Source: JAVBJV01 sp031546815
Lineage (GTDB): Bacteria > Pseudomonadota > Alphaproteobacteria > Acetobacterales > Acetobacteraceae
Length of the DNA stretch: 60,827 nucleotides
Assembly (NCBI GenBank): GCA_031546815.1
Contig: JAVBJV010000025.1
Coordinates: forward strand, 1 to 60,827
Direction of reading: 5' to 3'
The notes beneath the pieces were generated by a model. That model did no database searches. It had not been told where the DNA came from and saw only the letters and a program-made list of their open reading frames with translations. Below are positions 1-8,923 of the stretch, one piece after another (the stretch's first letter is position 1; each line of letters opens with the position of its first letter). The position numbers and the translations under genes were made by a program.

Positions 1-413
1 CGGGTCTGGGCGCGAGCGGCGCGTTCGGTGGCTTTCTGGACCTCCCAGGCGTGGGTCTGCGCCTCGGCATCGCGAGTATCGGCATCGCCAAAGACGTGCG
101 GATGGCGGCGGATCATCTTGGTGGAAATGGCGCGTGCGACGTTGGCAAACGTGAAATGTCCGGCTTCTTCGGCCATGCGCGCATGATAGACGACCTGGAA
201 CAGCAGATCGCCCAGTTCGTCCTCCAGCGCGGGCCAGTCCTGCCGGGCAATGGCGTCGGCGACTTCGTAAGCTTCCTCGACCGTGTAAGGTGCGATGGAG
301 GCAAAATCCTGCACACGATCCCACGGACAGCCATCGGGCGCGCGCAGGCGTTTCATGATGTTCAGAAGGTGGAGAATTTCAGTGTCGGGGGAAGATGTCG
401 GTCTGTCGGTCAC
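1..413 (-). CDS. mazG: MazG nucleoside triphosphate pyrophosphohydrolase (partial, C-terminus outside window)
   Basis: House-cleaning enzyme that hydrolyses NTPs to NMP and pyrophosphate in the cytosol. About 137 residues are visible, roughly half of a full two-domain MazG; the rest runs off the left edge. The family hallmark GCPWD is at residues 28-32, the metal-binding EExxE (EEAYE) at 46-50, and a second acidic helix EDELGD at 64-69, followed by FQVVYHARMAEE. I chose the GTG start at 413-411. The ATG four bases upstream is out of frame and stops within 13 codons, and the next in-frame ATG lies just before KRLRAPDG. It is separated by about 125 bp from the MBL gene that follows on the same strand, so it may have its own promoter. 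Confidence 0.9.
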   Translation of the reverse strand, partial: MTDRPTSSPDTEILHLLNIMKRLRAPDGCPWDRVQDFASIAPYTVEEAYEVADAIARQDWPALEDELGDLLFQVVYHARMAEEAGHFTFANVARAISTKMIRRHPHVFGDADTRDAEAQTHAWEVQKATERAARAQT

Positions 414-538
414 ACATGGCCTCAAGTCGCATAAGGGATATTATGGAAACTAATATGTATTTCCGTATCTACCAAGGTTCGGCTCTGGGTGCTTTTAACC
501 CAGATGACTGCCGGTTGTCCCGAGTCATAAATCTTTTG

Positions 539-1330
539 TCAGCCTGTGGGCAGATTGATGGTCATTCCATCATACGCAGGCTCGATCCCGTCCGGCAGAT
601 TGGCGCGCATCCAGGACCAGTCCATGTCAGCGCCCATATGCGTCAGCACCGTGCGACGCGCGCCGACACGCTTGGCCCAAAGCATCACTTGTTCGACATT
701 CACATGTGTCTGATGCGGTGCGCGCTGAAAACAGTCGACCAGCCAGGTGTCCACGCCCTCGAGCACCGCAAACGCCGCGTCATCCAGCCGGACGACGTCG
801 GTGGAATAGGCAAAATCCCCTACCCGCATCCCCAGACTGGGACCAAAACCGTGGTCCTGCAGGAAGCTGCGCACTGTAACGCCCTGAGTTGTAAACACAT
901 CTCCGGCTACAATCGGGCGCGCTTCCAGCACCGGGCGGAAGAAACCCGGACCGGTCCATTCGCGGAAGGCGTAATCGAAACGTTTGCTGATCTCGGCCAG
1001 CGTTGCCTCGGTCCCCCAGGCGGCGATGGGACGGTTCACAATCCGGTTCAGAACGCGCACATCGTCCAGCCCGTTGATGTGGTCGGCATGGGCATGGGTG
1101 AACAGGATGGAATCCACCCGCTGCACACCATTGGCCAGCAACTGGCTGCGCATGTCGGGCGATGTGTCGATCAGCAGGTTGGCGGTGCCGGTTTCAATCA
1201 GGATGCTGGCGCGGGTGCGACGGTTGCGCGGTTCGGTGGGGTCGCAAACGCCCCACTCGCCCAGGCCATCCGGCCCGCCGATCAGCGGAACACCCGCCGA
1301 GCCACCACAGCCGAGAACCTTGATACGCAT
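539..1330 (-). CDS. MBL-fold metallohydrolase (PhnP-like / phosphoribosyl cyclic phosphodiesterase-like)
   Basis: 263 residues with a metallo-beta-lactamase fold. The zinc motif THAHADH lies at 78-84, followed by INGLDDVR. A conserved RRTRAS segment is at 38-43, DTSPDMR at 55-61, YSTDV marks the mid-domain aspartate, and THMGAD marks a late histidine. This combination resembles PhnP and related cyclic phosphodiesterases, but no phn genes are present, so the substrate is not assigned. In Alphaproteobacteria this gene commonly follows tatD and metG, as here, with a small plus-strand gene between. The start is the ATG at 1330, and MRIKVLGCGGSAGVP is a typical family N-terminus. Confidence 0.85.
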   Translation of the reverse strand: MRIKVLGCGGSAGVPLIGGPDGLGEWGVCDPTEPRNRRTRASILIETGTANLLIDTSPDMRSQLLANGVQRVDSILFTHAHADHINGLDDVRVLNRIVNRPIAAWGTEATLAEISKRFDYAFREWTGPGFFRPVLEARPIVAGDVFTTQGVTVRSFLQDHGFGPSLGMRVGDFAYSTDVVRLDDAAFAVLEGVDTWLVDCFQRAPHQTHVNVEQVMLWAKRVGARRTVLTHMGADMDWSWMRANLPDGIEPAYDGMTINLPTG

Positions 1331-1402
1331 GATTCGTGTTTACCCGTGCTGCCGGAAATATAGTAGGTGGCTGATCAAATTTATCAGGGGTTTGAACCAA
1401 CG

Positions 1403-1690
1403 ATGTCGCATGTGTTGTTAAAACGGGTTCTGCCGGTAATGGCGATATCGATCGTTATTCCCATCATTCTGTATGTCTGGTTATTGCCTATGATGGCCGG
1501 CGGCTACGCGACATACTTGCCGTTGCTGTTTGTCGCCTTTGCGGGTCTGGACACAGCCGCCAGCACCTTTGCCTTTACAGAAGGCAGCGCACAAAAGCGC
1601 GTAACCTATGCCTGTGTGCGCGGTGTGATCGCAGCGCTTGTCGTATTGGGTGCAATACTGCTGGTGACGCTCAATACTCGCGGTTCGTAA
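1403..1690 (+). CDS. Small hypothetical membrane protein, three predicted TM segments
   Basis: 95 residues with no family recognised. Three hydrophobic stretches are clear: VLPVMAISIVIPIILYVW (about 8-25), YLPLLFVAFAGL (about 38-50) and VIAALVVLGAILLVTL near the C-terminus. The ATG at 1403 is preferred. An in-frame GTG at 1367 would add a polar 12-residue extension with no better ribosome site. It lies between two minus-strand genes and converges on tatD with only 2 bp between their ends. Coding is supported by the hydrophobicity pattern and the fit between neighbours, not by homology. Confidence 0.6.
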   Translation: MSHVLLKRVLPVMAISIVIPIILYVWLLPMMAGGYATYLPLLFVAFAGLDTAASTFAFTEGSAQKRVTYACVRGVIAALVVLGAILLVTLNTRGS

Positions 1691-1692
1691 CG

Positions 1693-2466
1693 CTATGCGA
1701 CTTTGGCGAATAATCGCCTGAAATTGCGGGTTGTCTGGTCGGCCATCGCCTCGAAACTCATGTCGTGCAGACCGGCCAGCACTTTGGTGGTCTCGACCGT
1801 CCAGGCGGGTTCGTTGCGCTTGCCCCGATATGGCACCGGTGCCAGATACGGCGCATCGGTTTCCACCAGCAGCCGGTCGGCCGGAACGTCACGGGCGATG
1901 GCGCGGATCTCTTCCGATTTCGGGAAGGTCAGAATACCCGATAGCGACACATACCCCCCCGTCTCCACCGCCGCTTCCGCCAGCGCGCGGGTCGAGGAGA
2001 AGCAGTGCAGCAGGAACGGAAACGCCCCACCCCTCGCCCGTTCTTCCGCAAGGATCGCGATGATGTCGTCATCCGCGTCGCGCGCGTGGATCACCAGTGG
2101 CAGGCCGGTGATCTGCGCCGCGCGGATATGACGGCGGAAGACCTCGATCTGTGTCTCTTTCGGGCTTTTGTTGTAGAAATAATCCAGCCCGGACTCGCCA
2201 ATGCCCACAATACGCGGATGTGCGGCCTCGGCCGCGATCTGCTCGGGCGTGGGGATTTCGCCCTCGCCCGCATTGTGCGGATGAATACCGACCGTGCCCC
2301 AGACGCCGGGGAAACGCTCGGTCAATTCCAGGATCTGCGCGGCCTGGGTCAGCCGCGTGCTGATGGTCAGCAGCGTCGTCACCCCGGAGTCATGCGCGCG
2401 CATGACCACATCCGCGACCTCGTCCTCGGTGAAATAGGCGAGGTGGCAATGGGAATCGACTAGCAT
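1693..2466 (-). CDS. tatD: TatD family metal-dependent hydrolase (DNase)
   Basis: 257-residue TIM-barrel amidohydrolase-fold DNase of the TatD/YcfH family. The metal ligands are visible in order: DSHCHL at 4-9, GIGESGLDY (glutamate), VIHARDA, LHCFS and ETDAPYLAP (aspartate). The length is normal for the family. An in-frame TTG at 2493 would extend into metG. The ATG at 2466 is preferred because the protein then begins MLVDSHCHL, the standard N-terminus, and leaves a 10-bp gap after the metG stop. It is co-directional with metG-holB-tmk, the usual alphaproteobacterial arrangement, and probably lies in the same transcript. Confidence 0.93.
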   Translation of the reverse strand: MLVDSHCHLAYFTEDEVADVVMRAHDSGVTTLLTISTRLTQAAQILELTERFPGVWGTVGIHPHNAGEGEIPTPEQIAAEAAHPRIVGIGESGLDYFYNKSPKETQIEVFRRHIRAAQITGLPLVIHARDADDDIIAILAEERARGGAFPFLLHCFSSTRALAEAAVETGGYVSLSGILTFPKSEEIRAIARDVPADRLLVETDAPYLAPVPYRGKRNEPAWTVETTKVLAGLHDMSFEAMADQTTRNFRRLFAKVA

Positions 2467-2476
2467 TTCCAGACTC

Positions 2477-4015
2477 TTACGCCGGTTCTTCAACGTGGCG
2501 CGGGAACACGCCCTGCGGTGCGGGCAGCGTAATGCCCCCGGGCAAAGCGGTGGTCAGCGCCGCCAGATCGCGGGCATCCGCGGGGACTGCCAGCTGGTCC
2601 AGCATCTTCGTCATGCTGTCGGGCATAAAGGGCTGCAGCACCGTCGCCACCACGCGCAGCACGTCGGCCAGGGTGCGCAGCACCACTTCCATCCGCACCG
2701 GGTCGGTCTTCTTCAGCGCCCACGGGGCCTGATGGTCGATATAGGCGTTGGCAGCGCGCACGACTTTCCACACATCTTCGATCGCGTCGTGGAAATGCTG
2801 TTTGTCCAACCCGTTGCGCACCTTTTCCGGCAGAGCATCTGCGGCGGCGGCCATCGTCTGGTCGTCGGCGTTGCGGGTGCCGAAAGCGGGCAGAACACCA
2901 TCCAGATTGCGGGCAATCAGGCTCAGGCTGCGCTGCGCCAGATTGCCGAGGTCGTTGGCCAGCTCCACATTCATGCGGGTGATCAGCGCCTTGCGGCTGA
3001 AGTCACCATCATTGCCGAACGGCACTTCGCGCAGCAGGAAGAAGCGCACGGCATCCAGCCCGAAGGTTTCCACCAGCTCCAGCGGGTCGATCACATTACC
3101 CAGCGACTTGCTGATCTTCTGGCCTTCATTGGTCCACCAGCCATGCGCGAACACACGCTTCGGCACCGGCAGCCCGGCCGCCATCAGGAAGGCAGGCCAG
3201 TAAACCGCGTGAAAGCGCAGGATGTCCTTGCCCACGACATGGATATCGGCCGGCCAGAACCCTGCCCGTGGCGCACTGGCATCGGGCCAGCCGGTGGCGG
3301 TCAGGTAATTGGCCAGTGCGTCCAGCCACACATACATCACATGCGCGGGATCGTTCGGCACCTTGATCCCCCAGCCGAACGACGTGCGCGAGACCGACAG
3401 ATCCAGCAGGCCCGACTTCACGAACGACAGAACCTCGTTCCGGCGCGACTGCGGGGCGATGAAGTCCGGATGGGTTTCGTAGAATTCCAGCAGCTTGTCC
3501 TGCCATTTTGACAGGCTGAAGAAGTACGATGGCTCGATCACCCATTCCACCGGCGCGCCGGTCGGAGCCAACTTCTTGCCATCGGGCGTGGTGGTGAGTT
3601 CTTTTTCGTCGTAAAATGCTTCATCACGAACGGCATACCAGCCTTCGTATTTACCCAGATAGATCTCGCCCGCATCGATCAGCCGTTGCCACAGCACCTG
3701 CACGCCCTTGGTATGGCGGGGCTCGGTGGTGCGGATGAAATCGTCGTTCGACGTCTTCATCGTCACCGCCAGGTCGCGGAAATTCTTGGAAATCTGGTCG
3801 GTAAACGTCTGCGGATCGATGCCCCGGTCGGACGCGGCTTTTTCCACCTTCTGGCCGTGCTCATCCGTGCCGGTCAGGAAGAACACGTCGTACCCGTCCA
3901 GCCGCTTGAAGCGCGCCAGAACGTCGGCCGCCAGACTGGTATACGCGTGCCCGATATGGGGCTTGTCGTTCACGTAATAGATCGGCGTGGTGATGTAGTA
4001 GCGCTTCTGGGTCAT
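2477..4015 (-). CDS. metG: Methionyl-tRNA synthetase
   Basis: 512-residue class I aminoacyl-tRNA synthetase charging tRNA-Met. The nucleotide-binding HIGH motif is at 20-23 and KISKS at 300-304, with GTDEHGQKVEK at 49-59 and the WLDAL segment. There is no CxxC zinc-knuckle pair and no C-terminal tRNA-binding (EMAP-like) domain, so it is the short zinc-free MetG2 type. The ATG at 4015 overlaps the holB stop by 4 nt (ATGA), indicating translational coupling. The neighbours holB, tmk and tatD are the usual partners. Confidence 0.97.
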   Translation of the reverse strand: MTQKRYYITTPIYYVNDKPHIGHAYTSLAADVLARFKRLDGYDVFFLTGTDEHGQKVEKAASDRGIDPQTFTDQISKNFRDLAVTMKTSNDDFIRTTEPRHTKGVQVLWQRLIDAGEIYLGKYEGWYAVRDEAFYDEKELTTTPDGKKLAPTGAPVEWVIEPSYFFSLSKWQDKLLEFYETHPDFIAPQSRRNEVLSFVKSGLLDLSVSRTSFGWGIKVPNDPAHVMYVWLDALANYLTATGWPDASAPRAGFWPADIHVVGKDILRFHAVYWPAFLMAAGLPVPKRVFAHGWWTNEGQKISKSLGNVIDPLELVETFGLDAVRFFLLREVPFGNDGDFSRKALITRMNVELANDLGNLAQRSLSLIARNLDGVLPAFGTRNADDQTMAAAADALPEKVRNGLDKQHFHDAIEDVWKVVRAANAYIDHQAPWALKKTDPVRMEVVLRTLADVLRVVATVLQPFMPDSMTKMLDQLAVPADARDLAALTTALPGGITLPAPQGVFPRHVEEPA

Positions 4016-5040
4016 GGGGCGTCCATAGGGGGCGATGTCAGCAGGGAAAGTCCCGCCACAACCGCCTGTCGTTTATCGAGATTGAGCCGTTCGGTTTCGT
4101 CGCGCAGGCTGCCCAGCGCGTGCCACACACGCGCCCAGGCTTCAAGGGAGCGATACGCCGCCAGTCGCTGGCCGAGCGCATCGGGCCGTCCGCGCGCAAC
4201 CGCAGCCGTTGCCGTCGCCAGGCCATTCTGCAGCAGATCGATGAAGGTTGTAAAAGCCCCTTCCGCCCGGCCGAGCTTGTCGGCAATCGCGTAGAACCGC
4301 GCGGGGGGCAGATCGGGGATGGCGTCCAGCACCTCGGCCGCCAACGCGGCGAGCGCGGCACCTTCGTCGGACGCCAGTTCCAGCGCGTGGCCGATGCTGC
4401 CATGCGCCATCTGCGCGATGGTGCTGCGCTGGAACAGTTCAACCTGCGGCGCATACCGGCCCAGCAGGGTCTGTACTGTCTCGTCCGGTAGCGGCGGCAT
4501 CGCCAGACGGCGACAGCGCGACAGGATGGTCGGCAGCAAGCGTCCGGGATTCGATGTGGTGAGCACCAGAATGCCGCGCGGTGGCGGTTCCTCCAGCACT
4601 TTCAGCACGCGGTTCTGGGCCTGCGCGTTCATCGTGTCGGCCTGATCGATGACAATCACGCGCCAGCCACTTTCCGCCGCCGTCAGCCCCATGAAGCGCG
4701 GGATCAACGTCACCGCATCCACGTTGATGACATCGGCGCGCTTGCGAGTGCCCTGCATCAGGCCGGGTTCGATGGTCAGCAGATCCGGATGACTGCCCGC
4801 CGCTACACGCCGGAACGCCGGGTGCGACGGGTCGAGCGCCAGTCCCTGCCCGTCCGGCATGCCGGCGAACATCCAGCGCGCGAAGCGGAACGCCAGCGTT
4901 GCCTTGCCGATGCCTGCCGGGCCGGTCAGCATCCAGGCGTGGTGCAGGCGGCCGCCACGTGCGGCGCTGATCAGCGCGGTCTCGGCGGCGGTCTGGTCCA
5001 GCAGGTCGGGGTTGGCGCGCGGTTCGGGAATGTCGCTCAT
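4012..5040 (-). CDS. holB: DNA polymerase III subunit delta'
   Basis: 342-residue clamp-loader subunit. The N-terminal AAA+ domain has a Walker A GPAGIGKAT at 40-48, followed by the VINVDAV and VIVIDQADTMNAQAQNRVLKVLEEPP segments that carry the Walker B and the sensor region. The glutamate of the usual Walker B is replaced (DQAD), as expected for the non-hydrolysing delta' subunit. LTTSNPGRLLPTILSRCRRL matches the delta'/tau SRC motif. It overlaps tmk upstream and metG downstream by 4 nt each. The C-terminal third is less conserved and serves as the collar domain. Confidence 0.95.
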   Translation of the reverse strand: MSDIPEPRANPDLLDQTAAETALISAARGGRLHHAWMLTGPAGIGKATLAFRFARWMFAGMPDGQGLALDPSHPAFRRVAAGSHPDLLTIEPGLMQGTRKRADVINVDAVTLIPRFMGLTAAESGWRVIVIDQADTMNAQAQNRVLKVLEEPPPRGILVLTTSNPGRLLPTILSRCRRLAMPPLPDETVQTLLGRYAPQVELFQRSTIAQMAHGSIGHALELASDEGAALAALAAEVLDAIPDLPPARFYAIADKLGRAEGAFTTFIDLLQNGLATATAAVARGRPDALGQRLAAYRSLEAWARVWHALGSLRDETERLNLDKRQAVVAGLSLLTSPPMDAP

Positions 5041-5657
5041 GCCAGCAGGCCCCGTTCGGTCAGGGCGGCGAGGATGCGGGCGTGCACATCGTCCGGCGTG
5101 CCGGTAGCGTCGATCAGCGTGCAGCGGTCCGGATTGGCCCGCGCGATATCGTGGAATGCCGTGCGCACGCGATTGTGGAATTCCGCGCCCATCCGTTCGA
5201 ACCGGTCGGCACCGCCGCGCAGGCTGGCGCGTTCCAGTCCGGTCTTCTCGTCGATGTCCAGCACCAGTGTCAGATCCGGGTCGATCCCCAGCAGACCGTG
5301 CAGGGTGTGGATCGGGCCCTCGCCCAGCCCGCGCCCATAGCCCTGATACGCCATGCTGGAATCGGTGAAGCGGTCGCAGATCACCCAGGTGCCGGCATCA
5401 AGCGCCGGGCGGATGGTGCGCGCCACATGTTCGGCGCGGGCGGCAAACACCAGCATTGCCTCGGCCAGCGGAGACCAGCGGCCCGGATCACCGGTGACGA
5501 TCAGTTCGCGGATATCCTCGGCCCCCGGCGCGCCGCCCGGCTCGCGGGTCAGCAGCACGCGCTGGCCGCGCGCCGTCAGCGTCTCGGTCAGTCGTCGCGT
5601 CTGCAGCGTCTTGCCGACGCCGTCGCCGCCTTCAAAGGTGATAAAACGCCCGGTCAT
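5037..5657 (-). CDS. tmk: Thymidylate kinase
   Basis: 206-residue dTMP kinase supplying dTDP for DNA synthesis, and indirectly for the dTDP-sugar genes elsewhere in this window. The P-loop GGDGVGKT is at 10-17, LTREPGG carries the dTMP-binding arginine, and DRFTDSSMAYQG is the DR(Y/F) motif. RASLRGGADRFE forms the LID region. The arrangement with an arginine-poor P-loop and a basic LID corresponds to type II TMP kinases. The stop overlaps the holB start by 4 nt. It follows dacF with a 35-bp gap. Confidence 0.96.
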   Translation of the reverse strand: MTGRFITFEGGDGVGKTLQTRRLTETLTARGQRVLLTREPGGAPGAEDIRELIVTGDPGRWSPLAEAMLVFAARAEHVARTIRPALDAGTWVICDRFTDSSMAYQGYGRGLGEGPIHTLHGLLGIDPDLTLVLDIDEKTGLERASLRGGADRFERMGAEFHNRVRTAFHDIARANPDRCTLIDATGTPDDVHARILAALTERGLLA

Positions 5658-5692
5658 AAGGCGCGCAACCTACGCAGTTTTGAACGCGGTGG

Positions 5693-6919
5693 CTACCGCA
5701 GTCCGATCATATGGGTGAACGACGCGGTCGCCCGCCCCAACAGCCCCTGCTGCCCCACATCCGCCCCCGCATACAGCGGTACACGCAGATTGGGCACGCC
5801 CTGCCCGCTGGTGCTCAGGAAACCCACCTGATCGCCGCGCTTGATCGGCGCGGGAATGGGCGACTGGTATTCCACCTTCACCGTCGCGGTGCGGCGCCAG
5901 GTGCGCGGCATGGTGACGATCAGATCCTGCGTGCCGCCGGTCAGCGGCACGGTGCTGCGGTCGCCCAGATAGACGGGCGCTTCCTCGACCGTCTGGTTGG
6001 CGCTGAACAGCGAGACGTTCTCGAACTCGCGATAGGCCCATTCCAGCAGACGCTCGCTCTCCTCGGCGCGCTGCGCCATCGAGTTCCAGCCATTGGCCAC
6101 CAGAATAACCCGCCGCCCGTTGCGAATGGCGGACGCCGTCAGCCCATAACCGGCCGCATCGGTGTGCCCGGTCTTCATACCGTCGGCCAGGCCACGCTGC
6201 ACCAGCGGATTGCGGTTTTCCTGCGTGATGTTGTTGTAGCGGAAGCTGCGCTCGGCATAGAGCCGGTAATATTCCGGGAAATCGATAATCAGCCGCCGCG
6301 CCAGGATCGACAGATCGCGGCACGTCATCCGGTGTTCCGGGTTCGGCCAGCCGGTCGAATTGCGGAAAGAGCTGTTCTGCAGGCCAATCTTGCGGGCAGT
6401 TTCGTTCAGTATTTCGGCAAAGCCGCTCTCGCCACCGGCAATGGCCTCTTCCAGCACGATGCACGCATCGTTCCCGGACTGGATCATCATGCCGTGGATC
6501 AGGTCGTCGACCGTGACCTGCGAGCCCACCTGCACGAACATCTTAGACCCTTCCATCCGCCAGGCCCGTTCGCTGACTGGCAGTGTCTGGTCCAGCCGCA
6601 GCCGCCCCTCGCGCAGCATGCTGAACACCACATAGGCGGTCATCAGCTTCGACATCGACGACGGCGGCATCAGTTCGTCGGCGTTCTTTTCCAGCAGAAT
6701 AGCGCCGGTGTTGAAGTCGACGATGATGGCCTCGCGGGCGAACACATCCAGATTGCCCAGCGGCGTGGTGGCCGGAGATCCCTGTGGCGGTGCCCGTTCA
6801 GGCGTGCGCGGAGCACGCGCCGGTGGTGCCGCATTGCGACGTGGAGCCGCCAGTGCCGTTGTTGCGACCAAGGCGGAAATACCGGCAAGCAAGAGTTGGC
6901 GACGTGCTGGCATATTCAT
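5693..6919 (-). CDS. dacF: D-alanyl-D-alanine carboxypeptidase, S11 family (DacF/PBP5-like)
   Basis: 408-residue periplasmic penicillin-binding protein that removes the terminal D-Ala from peptidoglycan stem peptides. The catalytic SxxK is S88-M-S-K91, SGN is at 148-150 and KTG at 249-251, and a PBP5-type C-terminal beta domain follows. The N-terminus MNMPARRQLLLAG then a hydrophobic run and TALAA is a signal peptide, and the RR pair could make it Tat-like. A proline/arginine-rich linker (28-48) precedes the catalytic domain. The ATG overlaps the rlpA stop as TAATG, so the two are probably translationally coupled. Confidence 0.95.
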   Translation of the reverse strand: MNMPARRQLLLAGISALVATTALAAPRRNAAPPARAPRTPERAPPQGSPATTPLGNLDVFAREAIIVDFNTGAILLEKNADELMPPSSMSKLMTAYVVFSMLREGRLRLDQTLPVSERAWRMEGSKMFVQVGSQVTVDDLIHGMMIQSGNDACIVLEEAIAGGESGFAEILNETARKIGLQNSSFRNSTGWPNPEHRMTCRDLSILARRLIIDFPEYYRLYAERSFRYNNITQENRNPLVQRGLADGMKTGHTDAAGYGLTASAIRNGRRVILVANGWNSMAQRAEESERLLEWAYREFENVSLFSANQTVEEAPVYLGDRSTVPLTGGTQDLIVTMPRTWRRTATVKVEYQSPIPAPIKRGDQVGFLSTSGQGVPNLRVPLYAGADVGQQGLLGRATASFTHMIGLR

Positions 6920-7845
6920 TACTCCACAACAATTCTGGCTTCAGAGACGCCCGAATGAAAGACGCGGTTCAACGTGGTATCGGCGGTCTGCACACTATCC
7001 AGTGGGCCGATCCGCACACGGTAGAGGCTCTGCTGCCCGGCGGCAGCGAACCGCGTGACCTGTGGCTGGAAGCCGCCAAGCTGGTCACGCAGGCGATCGG
7101 CATTCTCGCGGCGCTGGAAGGCTCCCGCCTGCACATAGATACTGCCCGGGCGCGCCGCTACCTGCGCCACATTCTCGGGCATACGCGCGGGGGCCGCATC
7201 GGGTGTGGCCAGCGCATCAGCGGCGGTGCCGCGCGTATTCGCCGCCGCTACCCGCACATTGCCCGACTGCCGCGCGCCGGGTGGTGGGGCCAGCGTATCG
7301 GCTGTCACCGTGCTGCGCGGGGCAGCTGCCATCTGCAGCTGCGCTCCGCCCCCACGGTTCTGGGCCTGCAATGCGGCCTGACGACTTTCGGTCTCCAGCA
7401 CCTGCACGCGTACGCGCGCGGTGCCGTTGCGATCGAACCCCAGCAACTGTGCGCTCCGGCGCGAGACATCCAGAATACGCCCATTCGCAAACGGTCCACG
7501 GTCGTTCACACGCAGCACAATCTGCCGGCCGTTTTCCAGATTTGTCACCCGCACAATGGCGGGCATCTGCAATGTGTTATGCGCAGCGGTCAGGGCGTCC
7601 TGATCGAAGGTCTCGCCATTGGCGGTGCTGCGCGCGTGAAAACCCGGGCCATACCAGCTGGCGATGCCGGTCTCGTCATAGGCATAGTCCTCGCGCGGAT
7701 AATACCACACGCCCGCGATCTGATACGGGTTGCCCACCTTGTAACCCGCCCGCGTCGGCGGCGTGGACGAGAACAGCCCACACCCGGCGAGCAGCATCGG
7801 CAGAAGCAGCAGAACGGCTTTTCCGGACTGGAAAACCCGCATCAT
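6919..7845 (-). CDS. rlpA: RlpA septal-ring lytic transglycosylase, lipoprotein with SPOR domain
   Basis: 308-residue lipoprotein that cleaves denuded glycan strands at the division septum. The lipobox LLAGC places the lipidated cysteine at residue 22. A double-psi beta-barrel domain spans about 58-150, with TGIASWYGPGFH, GETFDQ and RVNDRGPF, whose acidic residues are those used by RlpA enzymes. A variable linker then leads to a C-terminal SPOR domain (about 234-300, YVQAGAFQRRENADRLRDQL), which binds denuded peptidoglycan. It overlaps mltB by 4 nt and dacF by 1 nt, making a peptidoglycan-remodelling trio. Confidence 0.94.
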   Translation of the reverse strand: MMRVFQSGKAVLLLLPMLLAGCGLFSSTPPTRAGYKVGNPYQIAGVWYYPREDYAYDETGIASWYGPGFHARSTANGETFDQDALTAAHNTLQMPAIVRVTNLENGRQIVLRVNDRGPFANGRILDVSRRSAQLLGFDRNGTARVRVQVLETESRQAALQAQNRGGGAQLQMAAAPRSTVTADTLAPPPGARQSGNVRVAAANTRGTAADALATPDAAPARMPENVAQVAARPGSIYVQAGAFQRRENADRLRDQLGGFQPQVTRFAAAGQQSLYRVRIGPLDSVQTADTTLNRVFHSGVSEARIVVE

Positions 7846-8834
7846 GCTCCGACCGCCAGATCGCCCAGCATACCGACCGCCAGCGCGTAGTAATCGGACG
7901 CATTGTAACGGCGGATCACGTTGAAGTTCTGATAGACGAGAAACGCCTGCCCCGTCCCATCCGGCACCAGCAGCCCGGCCGGAATGCCTGAATCGGGCAG
8001 TTCGCGCCCATCCGCCTGTCGCACACCGGCCCGCGCCCAGGTCGAGACCGGGCGGCGATTGTCCCGCCCCTGTCCCGATGTGCTGAATCCCGACGGCAGA
8101 CGCACTTCGCGGCCCCAGGTCTCACCATCCTGCCAGCCGCTGCGGCTGAGATAGTTGGCGATCGAGGCCAGCGCATCGGCGCGGCTGTTCCAGATATCGC
8201 GGCGGCCATCGCCGTCGAAGTCCACGGCAAGGCGGAAGAAGTTCGACGGCATAAACTGCGGCTGGCCCAGCGCCCCCGCCCACGACCCCTTCATGCGGTC
8301 CGGCGTGATGTGCCCTTCATCGACGATCTTCAGCGCGGCCATCAGTTCGGAACGAAAATACGCCCCGCGCCGCCCTTCCCAGGCGAGCGTGGCCAGTGCC
8401 TCGATCACATTCATGCCACCCTGGAAGGTGCCGTAATTTGTCTCGTTCCCCCAGATCCCCATGATGACGCGCGGCGACACCCGATACCGGTTCGAGATCG
8501 AGTCCAGCAGCGGCCGCACTTCGCGATAGGCAACTATCCCGGCATTGATGCGGTCAGTGGTCAGATGGCGGGTGCGATAGGTCTCCCACGTCATGCGGGC
8601 ACCGGTCGACTGGCGGCGGTCGAGCTCGATCACGCGCTGGTTCGGGGCAAGTCCGGTCAGGGCGCGGTTCAGAGTGCTCTCGGAAATACCTTTCTGGCGC
8701 GCCTCGCGGCGGACACCGGCCAAGAATGCGGCAAAACCCTGCGGCGGCGCGGCATCGGCGGGGCTGGTGCCGCAGCCTGAAAGAGCAGCCGCAGCTGCGG
8801 GAATGGCGAGTGAAATAAGGGAACGTCGTTGCAT
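7842..8834 (-). CDS. mltB: MltB-family membrane-bound lytic murein transglycosylase
   Basis: 330-residue lipoprotein of the SLT type 3 (MltB) family, forming 1,6-anhydromuropeptides from glycan strands. The lipobox LSGC puts the lipidated cysteine at 21. The catalytic glutamate is E131 in GIWGNETNYGTFQGG. GSWAGALGQPQFMPSNF and DFDGDGRRDIWNS follow and are characteristic of the family, the latter being an EF-hand-like loop. The C-terminal YNASDYYALAVGML resembles the end of the catalytic domain, with no separate peptidoglycan-binding domain visible. It is the first gene of the minus-strand run and faces the divergent MmgE/PrpD gene across about 90 bp. Confidence 0.93.
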   Translation of the reverse strand: MQRRSLISLAIPAAAAALSGCGTSPADAAPPQGFAAFLAGVRREARQKGISESTLNRALTGLAPNQRVIELDRRQSTGARMTWETYRTRHLTTDRINAGIVAYREVRPLLDSISNRYRVSPRVIMGIWGNETNYGTFQGGMNVIEALATLAWEGRRGAYFRSELMAALKIVDEGHITPDRMKGSWAGALGQPQFMPSNFFRLAVDFDGDGRRDIWNSRADALASIANYLSRSGWQDGETWGREVRLPSGFSTSGQGRDNRRPVSTWARAGVRQADGRELPDSGIPAGLLVPDGTGQAFLVYQNFNVIRRYNASDYYALAVGMLGDLAVGA

Positions 8835-8923
8835 GATCGTGCTTGTGCCACCTTGTGCGATTCGACGTCCACCTCAAGACTTGGCAAAATCGAAACATCG
8901 AAGACCAAGTGGAATACAAAATC

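Noticed and set aside
485..519. tRNA-Lys-like segment (CTTTTAACCCAGATG... with a CTGGG/CCCAG stem) between the MBL and mazG genes
   Set aside because: The anticodon-type loop would be nine bases, and no acceptor, D- or T-arm pairs around it. It is probably a chance resemblance in a short intergenic region.
2466..2493. TTG start giving TatD a nine-residue N-terminal extension
   Set aside because: It would overlap metG and precede the standard MLVDSHCHL start with a polar stretch; the ATG at 2466 is cleaner.
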